Shown: positions 1-7,959 of the stretch, piece by piece
Layout: every line of letters begins with the position of its first letter
Numbering within the stretch: position 1 is the stretch's first letter
Source of the DNA: Acidobacteriaceae bacterium
Lineage (GTDB): Bacteria > Acidobacteriota > Terriglobia > Terriglobales > Acidobacteriaceae
Assembly (NCBI GenBank): GCA_003132825.1
Contig: PKYX01000137.1
Coordinates: forward strand, 1 to 11,054
Direction: 5' to 3'
DNA length: 11,054 nt
Notes under the pieces: generated by a model
Told to the model about the DNA's origin: nothing
The model's input: only the letters and a program-made list of their open reading frames with translations
Databases searched by the model: none
Program-made: the position numbers and the translations under genes

Positions 1-1334
1 CCGCGCGGGATGATCGTCACCTTGTGCAGCGGATCGGAATTCGGCAGCTTGGCCGCCACGAGCGCATGCCCAGCCTCGTGATACGCCGTCACCTTCTTCT
101 CTTCTTCGGAGAGAATCAGGGACTTGCGCTCGACCCCCATCAGGACTTTGTCCTTCGCCAGCTCGAAGTCGTACATGAGCACGGCCTTGCGATTCTGCCG
201 CGCCGCGCTCAAAGCTGCTTCATTGACCATGTTGGCCAAATCCGCCCCCGAGAAGCCGGGTGTTCCGCGCGCCAGCACTGACAGATCCACGTCGTCGGAC
301 AATGGGATCTTGCGGGTATGGACCCGCAAGATTTCCTCGCGTCCGCGCACATCGGGCCGGTTCACGACCACCCGCCGGTCGAAGCGCCCGGGACGCAGCA
401 GGGCCGGATCGAGGACGTCGGGCCGGTTGGTCGCGGCCATCAGAATGACCCCTTCGTTCGACTCAAACCCGTCCATCTCGACCAGAAGTTGGTTCAAAGT
501 CTGCTCGCGCTCATCGTGCCCGCCGCCGAGACCCGCGCCCCGGTGCCGTCCGACGGCGTCAATCTCGTCGATAAAGATGATGCAGGGGGCGTTCTTCTTA
601 CCCTGCTCAAACAGGTCGCGCACCCGGCTCGCGCCCACACCCACGAACATTTCGACGAAGTCAGAACCGGAAATCGAGAAGAATGGAACGTTGGCTTCGC
701 CAGCCACCGCCCGAGCCAGCAAGGTCTTGCCGGTGCCCGGAGGTCCGACCAGCAGGACGCCCTTCGGAATCCTTCCGCCGAGCTTCTGGAACTTCTGCGC
801 CTCGCGCAGAAACTCGATAATCTCCTTGAGCTCTTCTTTGGCCTCTTCTACCCCAGCCACGTCCTTGAAGGTGACTTTTTTCTGTTGCATCGAGAGCAGG
901 CGGGCCCGGCTCTTGCCAAACGACAAAGCCTTATTGCCGCCCGTCTGCATTTGCCGGATCATGAAGAACCACAGCGCTCCCAGCAAGATCAGCGGAGCCC
1001 AAGTTCCGAGCAACTGGATAGTCCAACTCCCGTTGCTGTTGTCGCGAATGGTGATGTTAACGCTCTTGTCCCGCAGCGTCTTGATCATGTCCGGATAGTT
1101 GGCGGGGACGGTGGTATGGAACGTCGAATTATCGTTGCGGTACTTGCCGTGTACCTCCATGCCGGTAATGGTGACTTCCTTGACGTTCCCCTGATCCACA
1201 TCCGCCATGAATAGCGAGAAGTCTGGTTCCTTCTCTTTGGGCCCGGCATTACCCGCCTTCACCACCTGCCAAAGCAGGAAGGCAGAAAACAAGATCACCA
1301 GCCAGAAAATCACGGTCTTCACTGTAGAATTCAC
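1..1334 (-). CDS. ftsH: ATP-dependent zinc metalloprotease FtsH (N-terminal 444 residues, 3' end outside window)
   Basis: Membrane-anchored AAA+ protease that unfolds and degrades misfolded membrane proteins and short-lived regulators. The GTG start at 1334 follows an AGGAG about 7 nt upstream and opens directly into a hydrophobic segment (about residues 7-25, [14 protein letters not shown]). A short periplasmic domain and a second membrane segment (about 108-128) follow. The AAA module is complete: Walker A GPPGTGKT with Lys203, Walker B FIDEID with Asp256/Glu257, and the second region of homology [21 protein letters not shown]. The protease motif HEAGH is at residues 419-423 (bases 66-80), and the reading frame leaves the window about 20 residues later. 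The third zinc ligand, an Asp in the family, lies outside. It is the last gene of the tilS-hpt-ftsH order, 184 bp after the hpt-like stop, so it may also have its own promoter. Identification is secure. Confidence 0.98.
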   Translation of the reverse strand, partial: MNSTVKTVIFWLVILFSAFLLWQVVKAGNAGPKEKEPDFSLFMADVDQGNVKEVTITGMEVHGKYRNDNSTFHTTVPANYPDMIKTLRDKSVNITIRDNSNGSWTIQLLGTWAPLILLGALWFFMIRQMQTGGNKALSFGKSRARLLSMQQKKVTFKDVAGVEEAKEELKEIIEFLREAQKFQKLGGRIPKGVLLVGPPGTGKTLLARAVAGEANVPFFSISGSDFVEMFVGVGASRVRDLFEQGKKNAPCIIFIDEIDAVGRHRGAGLGGGHDEREQTLNQLLVEMDGFESNEGVILMAATNRPDVLDPALLRPGRFDRRVVVNRPDVRGREEILRVHTRKIPLSDDVDLSVLARGTPGFSGADLANMVNEAALSAARQNRKAVLMYDFELAKDKVLMGVERKSLILSEEEKKVTAYHEAGHALVAAKLPNSDPLHKVTIIPR

Positions 1335-1472
1335 CGAAAGGCTCCTAAGCAACTGCACCCTAGCTTCCCATTCCGCTGGGCAAACCCGGTTCAGTAGAAC
1401 TAACTATTGGATGTTGCGCACCGAACTTTGGATCGACCAAATCGCAATCTATTATTCTAACCGTTCTCGGGG

Positions 1473-1492
1473 AAAAAAAGAACGGAGTTCTT
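1473..1492 (-). terminator. Short U-tailed hairpin after the hpt-like gene
   Basis: On the minus strand, AAGAAC pairs with GTTCTT (6 bp, 3-nt loop TCC) and the T-run continues past the stem, giving seven Ts in all. It lies about 27 nt after the stop of the hpt-like gene and before ftsH. This is the shape of a weak intrinsic terminator. The GAACGG part (1480-1485) can instead pair with CCGTTC at 1461-1466, so two exclusive folds exist. It may be a partial terminator or attenuator separating ftsH from tilS-hpt. The stem is short, hence moderate confidence. Confidence 0.45.
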
Positions 1493-1518
1493 CCTGGGAC
1501 CTAAGTCACGATCAGGGT

Positions 1519-2028
1519 TCAGCTTGCGACCGCCACGTAGGGCAGATTGCGATTGGTCTGCTCGGCCGACCCCAGCCCATAGCCGATTACGAAGGGCTCC
1601 TGCACCAGGAAGCCGAAGTAGTCCGGCTGCAACTGGACCCGCCGCGCCACTTGCCGGTCGAGCAGCGCTGCCACCTTCACCGAGGCCGCTCCTCGCGACC
1701 GCAAATCGCTCATCAAGAAATCCGTCGTCACCCCCGAATGCACCAATCCTTCGAGCAGCAGCACGTGCTGCCCGCGGATATCCGGCCCCTGGCTGAAAAA
1801 TATCTCGAGGACTTCGCCCTGACGGTATTGCGGTTTCACGAACTGGCAGATCACCGGGACATCGAGCGTCCGCACCAGGTCGGCGGTAAACACGAAGGCA
1901 TTTTCGAGCACCGCCAGGACATGGATGGTCTGTCCGTGGTAGTCGTCTGAAATCTGGCGCCCCATTTCCCGCACCCGCTTCTGGATCTGCTCCGCCGGGA
2001 TCAAGGTTCGCAATTCGGTAGGGGACAT
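1519..2028 (-). CDS. hpt: Hypoxanthine phosphoribosyltransferase-like protein with degenerate PRPP site
   Basis: 169-residue type I phosphoribosyltransferase-fold protein in the standard hpt position between tilS and ftsH. In canonical HPRT the family makes IMP or GMP from a purine base and PRPP. The ATG at 2028 has a GAGG about 9 nt upstream and starts 17 nt after the tilS stop. The frame is open further upstream into tilS, but that extension is an overlap artefact. The second half is clearly HPRT-like: VKVAALLDR (the Lys that contacts the purine in human HPRT), QPDYFGF, GYGLG and RNLPYVAV. The PRPP motif, normally V-E-D-I-(V/I)-D-(S/T)-G, reads LLLEGLVHSG (Glu93, Gly94, His97), so the second acid and the catalytic Asp are missing. 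The usual L-K-G-(S/G) pyrophosphate loop reads LENA (41-44). Family and locus are certain; ordinary HPRT activity is doubtful. Confidence 0.9.
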   Translation of the reverse strand: MSPTELRTLIPAEQIQKRVREMGRQISDDYHGQTIHVLAVLENAFVFTADLVRTLDVPVICQFVKPQYRQGEVLEIFFSQGPDIRGQHVLLLEGLVHSGVTTDFLMSDLRSRGAASVKVAALLDRQVARRVQLQPDYFGFLVQEPFVIGYGLGSAEQTNRNLPYVAVAS

Positions 2029-2045
2029 CGCCGCGCACCTCTTCC

Positions 2046-3500
2046 TTACGCTTCGCTTTCCCGGATCACTAAGGCCGCTTGGCCTTGGTCCCGCGGACGC
2101 AATCGCTCGCACGCCGGAAAGCCGCGCACCCAAACGATCTCGTCCTGGCTCACTACCACCGGCCACAGCTTCCGTTCCGCGCCCCGCAAGTGCCGCTGCT
2201 CGAGCAACTCCTTGATCTTCCTGGGAGCTTTGGTGTGGGCCGGCCAAAACCTGTCTCCGGCGCGCCAGTTCCGCACCCGCAACTCGTTTGACACCAAAGC
2301 GGCGTCCAGCAGGTGGTCGGGATTATACCCCGCACCGGCGCCGGCGGGGACGCGCACCGCCTCGAGCCACATGCCTGCCTCCGGAATCAGAATCCTGCCC
2401 GGAAGCGGAAGGCGATATTCATAGTCCGCGGCCTTCGGATTGAGCTCCGCGCGCTCCAATCGTAACCCCTGCTGGTTTCGCGATACCGCCCACCCATCCG
2501 GCAAATTCGCCGACGTCACGCTTCCCGCGCCTACCGCAAGGATCTCTTCCACTTGCCGGAACCCAAGCCGTAGGCCGAGAGATTCCGCCGCCGCCCGCAC
2601 CACCCGCCGCTCTAAAGCCAGAGGCAAAGCCATGAGCTCCCCGAGCCGAAGCGTAATGCCGGCCTCTCGCAGGCCGGGGCTCGTCGCCCGGTCCGAGACC
2701 TGCGGCAAAACCCGCGCCACTTCCTGCTTCCAGTAATTTTCCTCGGCTCGCGCCAGGTCAGCGGTTTCGGCCAGCGCTTCCCGAACCGCGGGATTCAAAT
2801 GGCGTTCGAGGCGGGGCAAAATGCCATGCCGCACCCGATTTCGACCATGCCGCAGGTCGCGATTGCTCGAGTCTTCGCGCCAATCCTGGCCCATCGCCTT
2901 GAGATAAGCCTCGAGATCCCTGCGCCGAATCCCGAGCAGCGGCCGAAGGATTGAAGCTTCTGCCTGACGGCGGATGCCGGAATGCGGCCCGCTTTCTTGC
3001 GGAGGCCGAGAACCGACCACCGACAGCTCGGGATAAATTCCCGCCAATCCGCGCGTCCCGGCCCCTCGCACCAGTCGCAGCAGGACCGTTTCCGCCTGAT
3101 CGTCTAGAGTATGCGCGGTGGCGATCCGGTTCAGGCGCGATTCTGCCAGCAGGCGGCGGAAATATGTGTAGCGCATCTCCCGCGCCGCCGCCTCCACGCT
3201 CAGGTGCTTCCCGGTCGCATAGGTTGCCACATTCCCGCTGGCTGCGTGCAGGTCGAGCGAGTGCCGCTCGGCCAGATCCGCCACGAAGCGCTCGTCGGCG
3301 TCGGATTCCTCGCCCCGCAGTTGGTGATTGAAATGAACCACGGCAAGAACCGCTCCGAGTTCCCGCCGTAACTCGAGCAGCAGCCGCAGCAGTGCAACTG
3401 AGTCCACGCCGCCCGATACTGCCAGGCCCACGCGGTCCCCCGCCTTCAGAAGGTTGTGCTTCCGGATGTAGTCCAGAACCGCCTGCTCCACCGTTTGCAC
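2046..3500 (-). CDS. tilS: tRNA(Ile)-lysidine synthetase TilS
   Basis: Converts the wobble C34 of the CAU-anticodon isoleucine tRNA to lysidine using ATP and lysine, so that it reads AUA and is charged with Ile. The protein is 484 residues, within the family range. The N-type ATP-pyrophosphatase P-loop SGGVDS is at 29-34, followed by HFNHQLRGEESDADERFV, TAHTLDDQAETVLLRLVRG, the RPLLGIRR stretch and REDSSNRDLRHGRNRVRHGILP. The C-terminal domain has RAGDRFWPAHTKAPRKIKELL. About 16 extra residues (around VVGSRPPQESGPHSG) sit between GIYPE and the RPLL motif. The start is uncertain. GTG 3500 has a GGAG only 2 nt upstream, and an in-frame GTG at 3491 has better spacing from the same GGAG. An ATG at 3508 is out of frame. 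A weak CTGACC-N16-TAGTAT promoter lies at 3507-3534. First gene of the tilS-hpt-ftsH run. Confidence 0.96.
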   Translation of the reverse strand: MQTVEQAVLDYIRKHNLLKAGDRVGLAVSGGVDSVALLRLLLELRRELGAVLAVVHFNHQLRGEESDADERFVADLAERHSLDLHAASGNVATYATGKHLSVEAAAREMRYTYFRRLLAESRLNRIATAHTLDDQAETVLLRLVRGAGTRGLAGIYPELSVVGSRPPQESGPHSGIRRQAEASILRPLLGIRRRDLEAYLKAMGQDWREDSSNRDLRHGRNRVRHGILPRLERHLNPAVREALAETADLARAEENYWKQEVARVLPQVSDRATSPGLREAGITLRLGELMALPLALERRVVRAAAESLGLRLGFRQVEEILAVGAGSVTSANLPDGWAVSRNQQGLRLERAELNPKAADYEYRLPLPGRILIPEAGMWLEAVRVPAGAGAGYNPDHLLDAALVSNELRVRNWRAGDRFWPAHTKAPRKIKELLEQRHLRGAERKLWPVVVSQDEIVWVRGFPACERLRPRDQGQAALVIRESEA

Positions 3501-3671
3501 CGCTCCATACTACAACTACAATCGCTGCGGTCAGTTCTTGAGGAACCTCCTTCCTTCTGCGCTCTCCGCTGGATCGGGATGAAGCTGGATACGACCCGGA
3601 TCAGAGGATCGGCGGGAAGACGATGGGAATGAAGCTCGATCATTCCAGCCAGATCATTCCCCTAACACCAA

Positions 3672-3701
3672 GGGCCAATGATTCCTTCGAATCATTGGCC
3701 C
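3672..3701. terminator. Perfect 13-bp stem, 4-nt loop hairpin between tilS and the CADD-like gene
   Basis: GGGCCAATGATTC (3672-3684) is exactly complementary to 3689-3701, with loop CTTC. It begins 38 nt after the stop of the CADD-like gene, and the next gene on the same strand (tilS) starts 170 nt further on. Position and stability fit a transcription end or an RNA-stabilising hairpin for the CADD-like transcript. Neither side has a T-run, so a classical intrinsic terminator is not shown. The rest of 3501-3738 holds related half-sites (GATCATTCC twice near 3639 and 3652) but no supportable gene. Confidence 0.5.
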
Positions 3702-3738
3702 CGAATTGCTCTGAGCTCCTGGGAAAGGAACGGTTCGG

Positions 3739-4443
3739 CTACGCCGCCGCTTTGGCCATCCGCCGCGCTTCCATCCCATCGAGCGCACGCCACAACGCCT
3801 GGGCGGCACTTGCGCCCGCCGCCAACGCCTTCTCGGCTCGCTCCGGATGGGCCTCGAGCCCCTGGCGCAGTTGCTCTCTCCAGACCTGGGAATGGTACAC
3901 ATCGGCAGTAGCGTGCAAGGCGAAATAACCGCAGGTCTTTGCGCTCGCCTCATAGATTTCGCGCAGCCCGCGCGCCTTCTCTGCCGCTACCCTCGGCACC
4001 TGCGATTCATAGGCGTAAAAGGCCGCGAGCGCCTCTTCCGGAGTCCCATCGCTCGCAATCGTGTGGAAGAACCCGATCAATTCCGCCACCTCGGGCGGGG
4101 GGAGGTGGCCGTAGAGCTCGCGACCGACTCCCATGCCTTCGGCGAAATCCAGCCAGAGCTCCGAGTGCTCGACCGCGGTCGGGCGGGTTCCGTCTTCCCA
4201 TCCTTTCTCGTCACAGAGGTTCGCCAGCACGGCCCGGCGCAGCTCGCCTTCGTCCAGGCGAATGCCGAGTTCCGCCAAATAGGTGGGAAAGGCCTCGACG
4301 TGGTGGTAATAGTCGCGCGCATACTCGCTCAGATCCTGGCGAGTGAGTTCGCCCGCGCTCCACGCCTTATAAAACGGATGGCAGAGCAGGTCGTGCTTCC
4401 GAATCCGGGCATCCAGCTGCTCAAAGAATTCCTGTGTGGTCAC
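3739..4443 (-). CDS. CADD-family (PqqC/TenA-like) iron oxidase, candidate p-aminobenzoate synthase
   Basis: 234-residue all-helical haem-oxygenase-fold protein resembling Chlamydia CADD and its free-living homologues. These are known to make p-aminobenzoate for folate from a tyrosine of their own chain, using a di-metal centre. GTG 4443 is preceded by AGGAG about 8 nt upstream. The metal motif H-x3-D-x2-H is present as His177, Asp181, His184 ([15 protein letters not shown]). The earlier ligand region is [11 protein letters not shown]...[15 protein letters not shown] (Glu79, His93), about seven residues longer between Glu and His than I recall for CADD. Tyr25 (HPFYKAW) and Lys156 (VAAEKARGL) appear to match the sacrificial Tyr and essential Lys of CADD. 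PqqC itself is unlikely, since no pqq genes are nearby. The gene is divergent from mnmG and shares its duplicated promoter region. Family assignment is good; the reaction is inferred. Confidence 0.87.
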   Translation of the reverse strand: MTTQEFFEQLDARIRKHDLLCHPFYKAWSAGELTRQDLSEYARDYYHHVEAFPTYLAELGIRLDEGELRRAVLANLCDEKGWEDGTRPTAVEHSELWLDFAEGMGVGRELYGHLPPPEVAELIGFFHTIASDGTPEEALAAFYAYESQVPRVAAEKARGLREIYEASAKTCGYFALHATADVYHSQVWREQLRQGLEAHPERAEKALAAGASAAQALWRALDGMEARRMAKAAA

Positions 4444-4457
4444 GGCGATTTCTCCTG

Positions 4458-4496
4458 TTGGGAACGCTCACTATAATTGGGAACACTCACTATAAT
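4458..4496 (+). promoter_or_regulatory. Tandemly duplicated promoter element between the CADD-like gene and mnmG
   Basis: Two copies of a 20-nt sequence (4458-4477 and 4477-4496, period 19, one mismatch G4466/A4485) each read TTGGGAAC-R-CTCACTATAAT. Each plus-strand copy ends in a perfect TATAAT (4472-4477, 4491-4496). The same sequence on the minus strand gives TATAGT (for example 4475-4470), well placed for the CADD-like gene at 4443. No good -35 hexamer is seen for either. Start of transcription from the second TATAAT would fall near 4503, which favours translation of mnmG from 4533. A divergent promoter or a duplicated operator are both possible. Confidence 0.55.
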
Positions 4497-4532
4497 GAGA
4501 TGGATCCTCAGCTGGCAAGTGAGGTTCCTGGA

Positions 4533-6647
4533 ATGGCGTTCACGGAACAATTCGACGTGGTCGTGGTCGGGGCCGGCCATGCCGGCTGCGAGGCCGCCAT
4601 GGCCTCGGCGCGGATGGGTCTGAAGACCGCGCTCTATACCCTCAACGTAGATCTCATCGCCCAAATGTCCTGCAACCCGGCCATCGGCGGCATCGCGAAA
4701 GGCCATTTGGTCCGTGAGGTGGACGCCCTTGGCGGCCTCATGGGGGAAGTGACCGACGCCGTCGGCATCCAGTTCCGCCTGCTGAATACTTCCCGCGGTC
4801 CCGCCGTCTGGTCCCCTCGCGCCCAGTGCGATAAGCAAGCCTACCGCCTGAAGATGCGGGAGATCCTCGAGTCGCAGCCGAATCTAAAAATCAAGCAAGC
4901 GGAAGTGGTCGATCTGCTGGTCGAGGAATCCCCCGATCCTCGAGCGACTACCTCCGGTGATCCGGCGGAGGAAAGCTCCCGGTTGGCTGAAAACCGCCAG
5001 TCCCGTACGCTTCGTGGCATTCAGCTCCGCGACGGCCGCTCGGTCGCGGCGCAAGCGGTCATTATCACCACCGGCACGTTCCTCAATGGCCTCATTCATT
5101 GCGGCGAGCAGCAATACCCCGCCGGGCGCTCCGGCGAGCCCGCCGCCGTCCTGCTGGGCGAAGCCCTGAAGCGGCTGGGCCTGCGCCACTGCCGCCTCAA
5201 GACCGGTACGCCTCCGCGCCTCGACGGCCGCACCATCGACTGGTCGCGGTTCCAGCTGCAACCCGGCGACGCCGATCCAACTCCCTTCAGCTTTCGCACC
5301 AAGCGGGTGGCTCATCATGACTCGCAGGTCCCCTGTTATATCGCTTGGACGACTGCGGAAACCCAGCGCATCATCCGCGAGAATGTCCATCGTTCCCCCA
5401 TGTACAGCGGCCAGATCAAGTCCATCGGGCCGCGCTACTGCCCCTCGATCGAGGACAAAATCGTCAAGTTCCCCGACAAAATCGTCCACCAGCTTTTCCT
5501 CGAACCCGAAGGCCTGAACACGCACGAAGTCTATGTGAACGGCATGAGCACGTCGCTGCCGGTCGAAGTCCAAGTGGCCATCTTGCAATCGATTCCCGGC
5601 CTCGAGTCGGCCGAGATGCTGCGCCCCGGATACGCCATTGAGTACGACTCGATCGATCCGACCGAACTCGAGCGCACCCTCGAAACCAAGAAGATCGCGC
5701 ACCTGTTCCTGGCCGGGCAAATCAACGGAACCAGCGGCTACGAAGAAGCCGCCTGCCAGGGCCTGATGGCCGGCATCAATGCCTCCCTGCGAGTCCAGCA
5801 AGAGCCTCCGCTCGTGCTCGACCGCACCGAAGCCTACACCGCCATCCTCATTGATGACCTCATCTCGAAGGGCACCAACGAACCCTACCGGATGTTTACC
5901 TCGCGCGCCGAATTCCGCCTGCACCTGCGCATCGACAACGCCGACCGCCGTCTTACTCCCCATGGTCGCCGCGTGGGCTTGATCTCGGACCTCGCCTGGC
6001 ACGATTACCTGGCCAAGCAAGACCGCCTGGAGTCGCTGAAGCAATGGCTCGAAAAAACCAAGCTCACTCCCGCCATGCTTGAAAGCATGCTGCAAGCGGC
6101 CGCGGAAACCGCGGGGAGTGGCGATTCGCCTGTCCCGGCGGAAGGCGGTGAGGCGGCGGCCAACCCTCCTCGGCTGGCCGGCGCCGACCTCTCTGCCGCT
6201 CTCGGCCAGCCGCTCGCCCAGCTTCTCCGGCGACCTGAAATCTCGATCGAGTTCTTGCTGCCCTGTCTCGGCGAGGGAGCCGCGAATTTTCTGGCCGGCG
6301 AGGAAATCGAGCGAAACCCGCGCGAATCGAAGGCCCGTATTTCTTCCGTGGTGCGCAACGAATTCAAGTCGGTCGAAACGGAAATAAAATACGCCGGCTA
6401 TCTGCAGCAGCAGCAAAAAGCTATCGATCGCATGAAGAAGGCGGAACAACGCTCGATCCCTGACTGGTTTGACTATCGTTCGATCAGCGGCCTCTCCCGC
6501 GAGATGCAAGAAACCCTGGTCAAGGTTCGCCCTCGCACGCTCGGGCAGGCCTCGAATATCCCGGGAGTCACGCCGGCCGCCGTCTCGCTGGTGAATGTGT
6601 TCATCGAAATCCAGGCTCGCCGCCGCGAGCAGGCGCTCACCCTTTAA
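4533..6647 (+). CDS. mnmG: tRNA uridine-5-carboxymethylaminomethyl synthesis enzyme MnmG (GidA)
   Basis: FAD-dependent partner of MnmE that installs the (carboxymethyl)aminomethyl group on U34 of several tRNAs; cytoplasmic. From ATG 4533 (GAGG 8 nt upstream) the protein has 704 residues. The FAD motif GAGHAG falls at 13-18 and the conserved Cys at 47 ([14 protein letters not shown]), the same numbers as in E. coli MnmG, which supports this start. ATG 4500 and the open frame back to 4434 are in frame but lie on the promoter. Other motifs are [40 protein letters not shown] (second conserved Cys), [17 protein letters not shown] and [20 protein letters not shown]. It exceeds the usual 620-640 residues through two hydrophilic inserts: one near 137-160 ([18 protein letters not shown]) and one near 517-545, rich in Ala, Gly and Pro. 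No rsmG follows it, unlike in many bacteria. Confidence 0.97.
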   Translation: MAFTEQFDVVVVGAGHAGCEAAMASARMGLKTALYTLNVDLIAQMSCNPAIGGIAKGHLVREVDALGGLMGEVTDAVGIQFRLLNTSRGPAVWSPRAQCDKQAYRLKMREILESQPNLKIKQAEVVDLLVEESPDPRATTSGDPAEESSRLAENRQSRTLRGIQLRDGRSVAAQAVIITTGTFLNGLIHCGEQQYPAGRSGEPAAVLLGEALKRLGLRHCRLKTGTPPRLDGRTIDWSRFQLQPGDADPTPFSFRTKRVAHHDSQVPCYIAWTTAETQRIIRENVHRSPMYSGQIKSIGPRYCPSIEDKIVKFPDKIVHQLFLEPEGLNTHEVYVNGMSTSLPVEVQVAILQSIPGLESAEMLRPGYAIEYDSIDPTELERTLETKKIAHLFLAGQINGTSGYEEAACQGLMAGINASLRVQQEPPLVLDRTEAYTAILIDDLISKGTNEPYRMFTSRAEFRLHLRIDNADRRLTPHGRRVGLISDLAWHDYLAKQDRLESLKQWLEKTKLTPAMLESMLQAAAETAGSGDSPVPAEGGEAAANPPRLAGADLSAALGQPLAQLLRRPEISIEFLLPCLGEGAANFLAGEEIERNPRESKARISSVVRNEFKSVETEIKYAGYLQQQQKAIDRMKKAEQRSIPDWFDYRSISGLSREMQETLVKVRPRTLGQASNIPGVTPAAVSLVNVFIEIQARRREQALTL

Positions 6648-6725
6648 CCGCCGCGCTTCTCCGGGCTCGCTGTGGTTAGAATGAGAAAGGGAGAGCTGCG
6701 CGACGCGCATGAGTTTTCTTTCGCC

Positions 6726-7211
6726 ATGATTTCCTACGCCATGCTGGACAGCCCCATCGGTGAGCTTACGCTGGCCGCGGACGACCGCGGCCTGCACCGC
6801 ATCCTTTTCGCCAAACAGAAATGCCCGACTCCGCCTGATCCGGTTTGGCGCCAGGATTCGGCGCCTCTTGAAGAACCCATCCGCCAGCTGCTGGCTTACT
6901 TTGCCGGCGAACTGAAGGCCTTCGCGCTCCCGCTTGCTCCCCTGGGCACGCCCTTCCAACGAAAAGTCTGGCAACTCTTATGCGAGATCCCGTATGGAGA
7001 AACCATCTCCTACGGGGAACTCGCCCGCCGGGTTGGCAATCCCAACGCCTCCCGTGCCGTCGGCCTGGCCAACGGATCAAACCCCATCCCCATTGTCATC
7101 CCTTGCCATCGTGTAATCGGCAGCAACGGCAAACTGACCGGCTATGGTGGAGGCCTCCCCATCAAAGAAAAGCTACTCAGCCTCGAAAGACGCCAGCTCC
7201 GTCTGCTCTGA
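6726..7211 (+). CDS. ogt: Methylated-DNA--protein-cysteine methyltransferase (Ogt/MGMT)
   Basis: Suicide DNA-repair protein that moves an alkyl group from O6-alkylguanine or O4-alkylthymine to its own cysteine. It is 161 residues from ATG 6726. The small N-terminal domain opens with YAMLDSPIGELTLAADDRGL, and the C-terminal domain has GTPFQRKVWQLLCEIPYGETISYGELA, NPNASRAVGLANGSNPIPIVIPCHRVIG and TGYGGGLPIKEKLLSLE. The reactive residue is Cys127 in PCHRV, and the Asn and Arg of the helix-turn-helix region are kept. The frame is open back to GTG 6672 and ATG 6681, but family N-termini begin at the M-x-Y-x-M-x-S-P-x-G stretch, and a TAGAAT at 6677-6682 could be a -10 box. The Shine-Dalgarno is weak. 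It lies 78 nt after mnmG on the same strand and could be partly cotranscribed. Confidence 0.96.
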   Translation: MISYAMLDSPIGELTLAADDRGLHRILFAKQKCPTPPDPVWRQDSAPLEEPIRQLLAYFAGELKAFALPLAPLGTPFQRKVWQLLCEIPYGETISYGELARRVGNPNASRAVGLANGSNPIPIVIPCHRVIGSNGKLTGYGGGLPIKEKLLSLERRQLRLL

Positions 7212-7347
7212 TATCCAGGGCAGCCAATCCAAGCATCCCTGACCTGATGCGGCGCGGTTTCCGGGTCCGAGAGGGGTTCCCTCGCATCCTCGAGCCGCCT
7301 TCGGTTACCATAGGACGCGGCATCATTCCGACCTTTCGCATCCAAAT

Positions 7348-7935
7348 ATGTCTATGAAAAAGATCTCTCTCGCACTCGCGCTCATCCTGTCCGCAGCCTT
7401 CGCCCTGGCGCAAGATGCCACCTCCGCCCTCCGTCCCCCCAAGGGTTCTGACGTTGCCATCGTGGTGTTTGAGGACCTACAGTGCCCCAAGTGCAGGCAG
7501 GACGCTCCTCTGGTCGAGCAGGCTGCCAAGACCTACAAGATCCCGCTGGTCCGCCATGATTTTCCGCTTCCCATGCACAACTGGTCATACGAAGCGGCCG
7601 TGTTCGCCCGCTTCTTCGACACCCGCTCGAAGCAGCTCGGGGAGGACTTCCGCGACTACATCTTCGAGCATCAATTGGAAATTAATCCGCAGAATTTGCG
7701 GGGCTATGCGGACCGGTTCGCCGGCGACCACAAGACCGATCTCCCCTTCGTGGTGGATCCCCAGGGCAAGCTGGCCGCCGAAGTCAACGCCGATCGCGAC
7801 TTAGGCAAGCGCATCGGCATTGACCATACTCCAACCATTTACATCGTCAGCAACAAGCAGCCGGGCAAACCGTTCGTCGAGGTCGCCGATCCCAGCCAGC
7901 TGTTCCACACCATCGACGCCATGAAAGCAGAGTAA
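7348..7935 (+). CDS. Exported DsbA-like thioredoxin-fold protein
   Basis: 195-residue periplasmic disulfide oxidoreductase-like protein. The N-terminus is a typical signal peptide: MSMKK, a hydrophobic core to about residue 20, then cleavage expected after ALA (residue 21). The mature part begins the thioredoxin fold with VAIVVFEDLQCPKC; the redox pair is Cys46-Pro-Lys-Cys49. A helical insertion as in DsbA/DsbG follows, then GIDHTPTIYIV with the cis-proline Pro162. This layout fits Pfam-type Thioredoxin_4 proteins that oxidise or isomerise thiols. The start could also be the second Met (7354), and no strong Shine-Dalgarno precedes either. The next gene starts 24 nt after its stop, so the two probably form an operon. 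The exact partner substrate cannot be read from the sequence. Confidence 0.92.
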   Translation: MSMKKISLALALILSAAFALAQDATSALRPPKGSDVAIVVFEDLQCPKCRQDAPLVEQAAKTYKIPLVRHDFPLPMHNWSYEAAVFARFFDTRSKQLGEDFRDYIFEHQLEINPQNLRGYADRFAGDHKTDLPFVVDPQGKLAAEVNADRDLGKRIGIDHTPTIYIVSNKQPGKPFVEVADPSQLFHTIDAMKAE

Positions 7936-7959
7936 GGTTTTCTTAGGAGGAGGTGCCGA

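Noticed and set aside
124..1214. Plus-strand open frames of about 300 residues opposite ftsH
   Set aside because: Both lie wholly on the complement of the well-conserved FtsH ATPase and have low-complexity Ser/Arg- or His-rich composition.
1454..1459. TAGAAT on the minus strand as the ftsH promoter
   Set aside because: The -10 match is fair, but the region 16-18 nt upstream has no -35 resemblance and the terminator-like T-run overlaps it; not strong enough to list.
2029..2247. N-terminal extension of the hpt-like gene into tilS
   Set aside because: The extra residues overlap the TilS C-terminal domain and are not protein-like; the ATG at 2028 has a good Shine-Dalgarno.
3739..4443. PqqC or TenA identity for the CADD-like protein
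   Set aside because: No pqq or thiamin genes nearby, and the H-x3-D-x2-H metal motif with the Tyr/Lys pair points to the CADD branch.
4884..6974. Long (696-residue) open frame antisense to mnmG
   Set aside because: It mirrors mnmG codon structure in GC-rich DNA, has no ribosome site or recognisable motif, and mnmG is unmistakable on the other strand.
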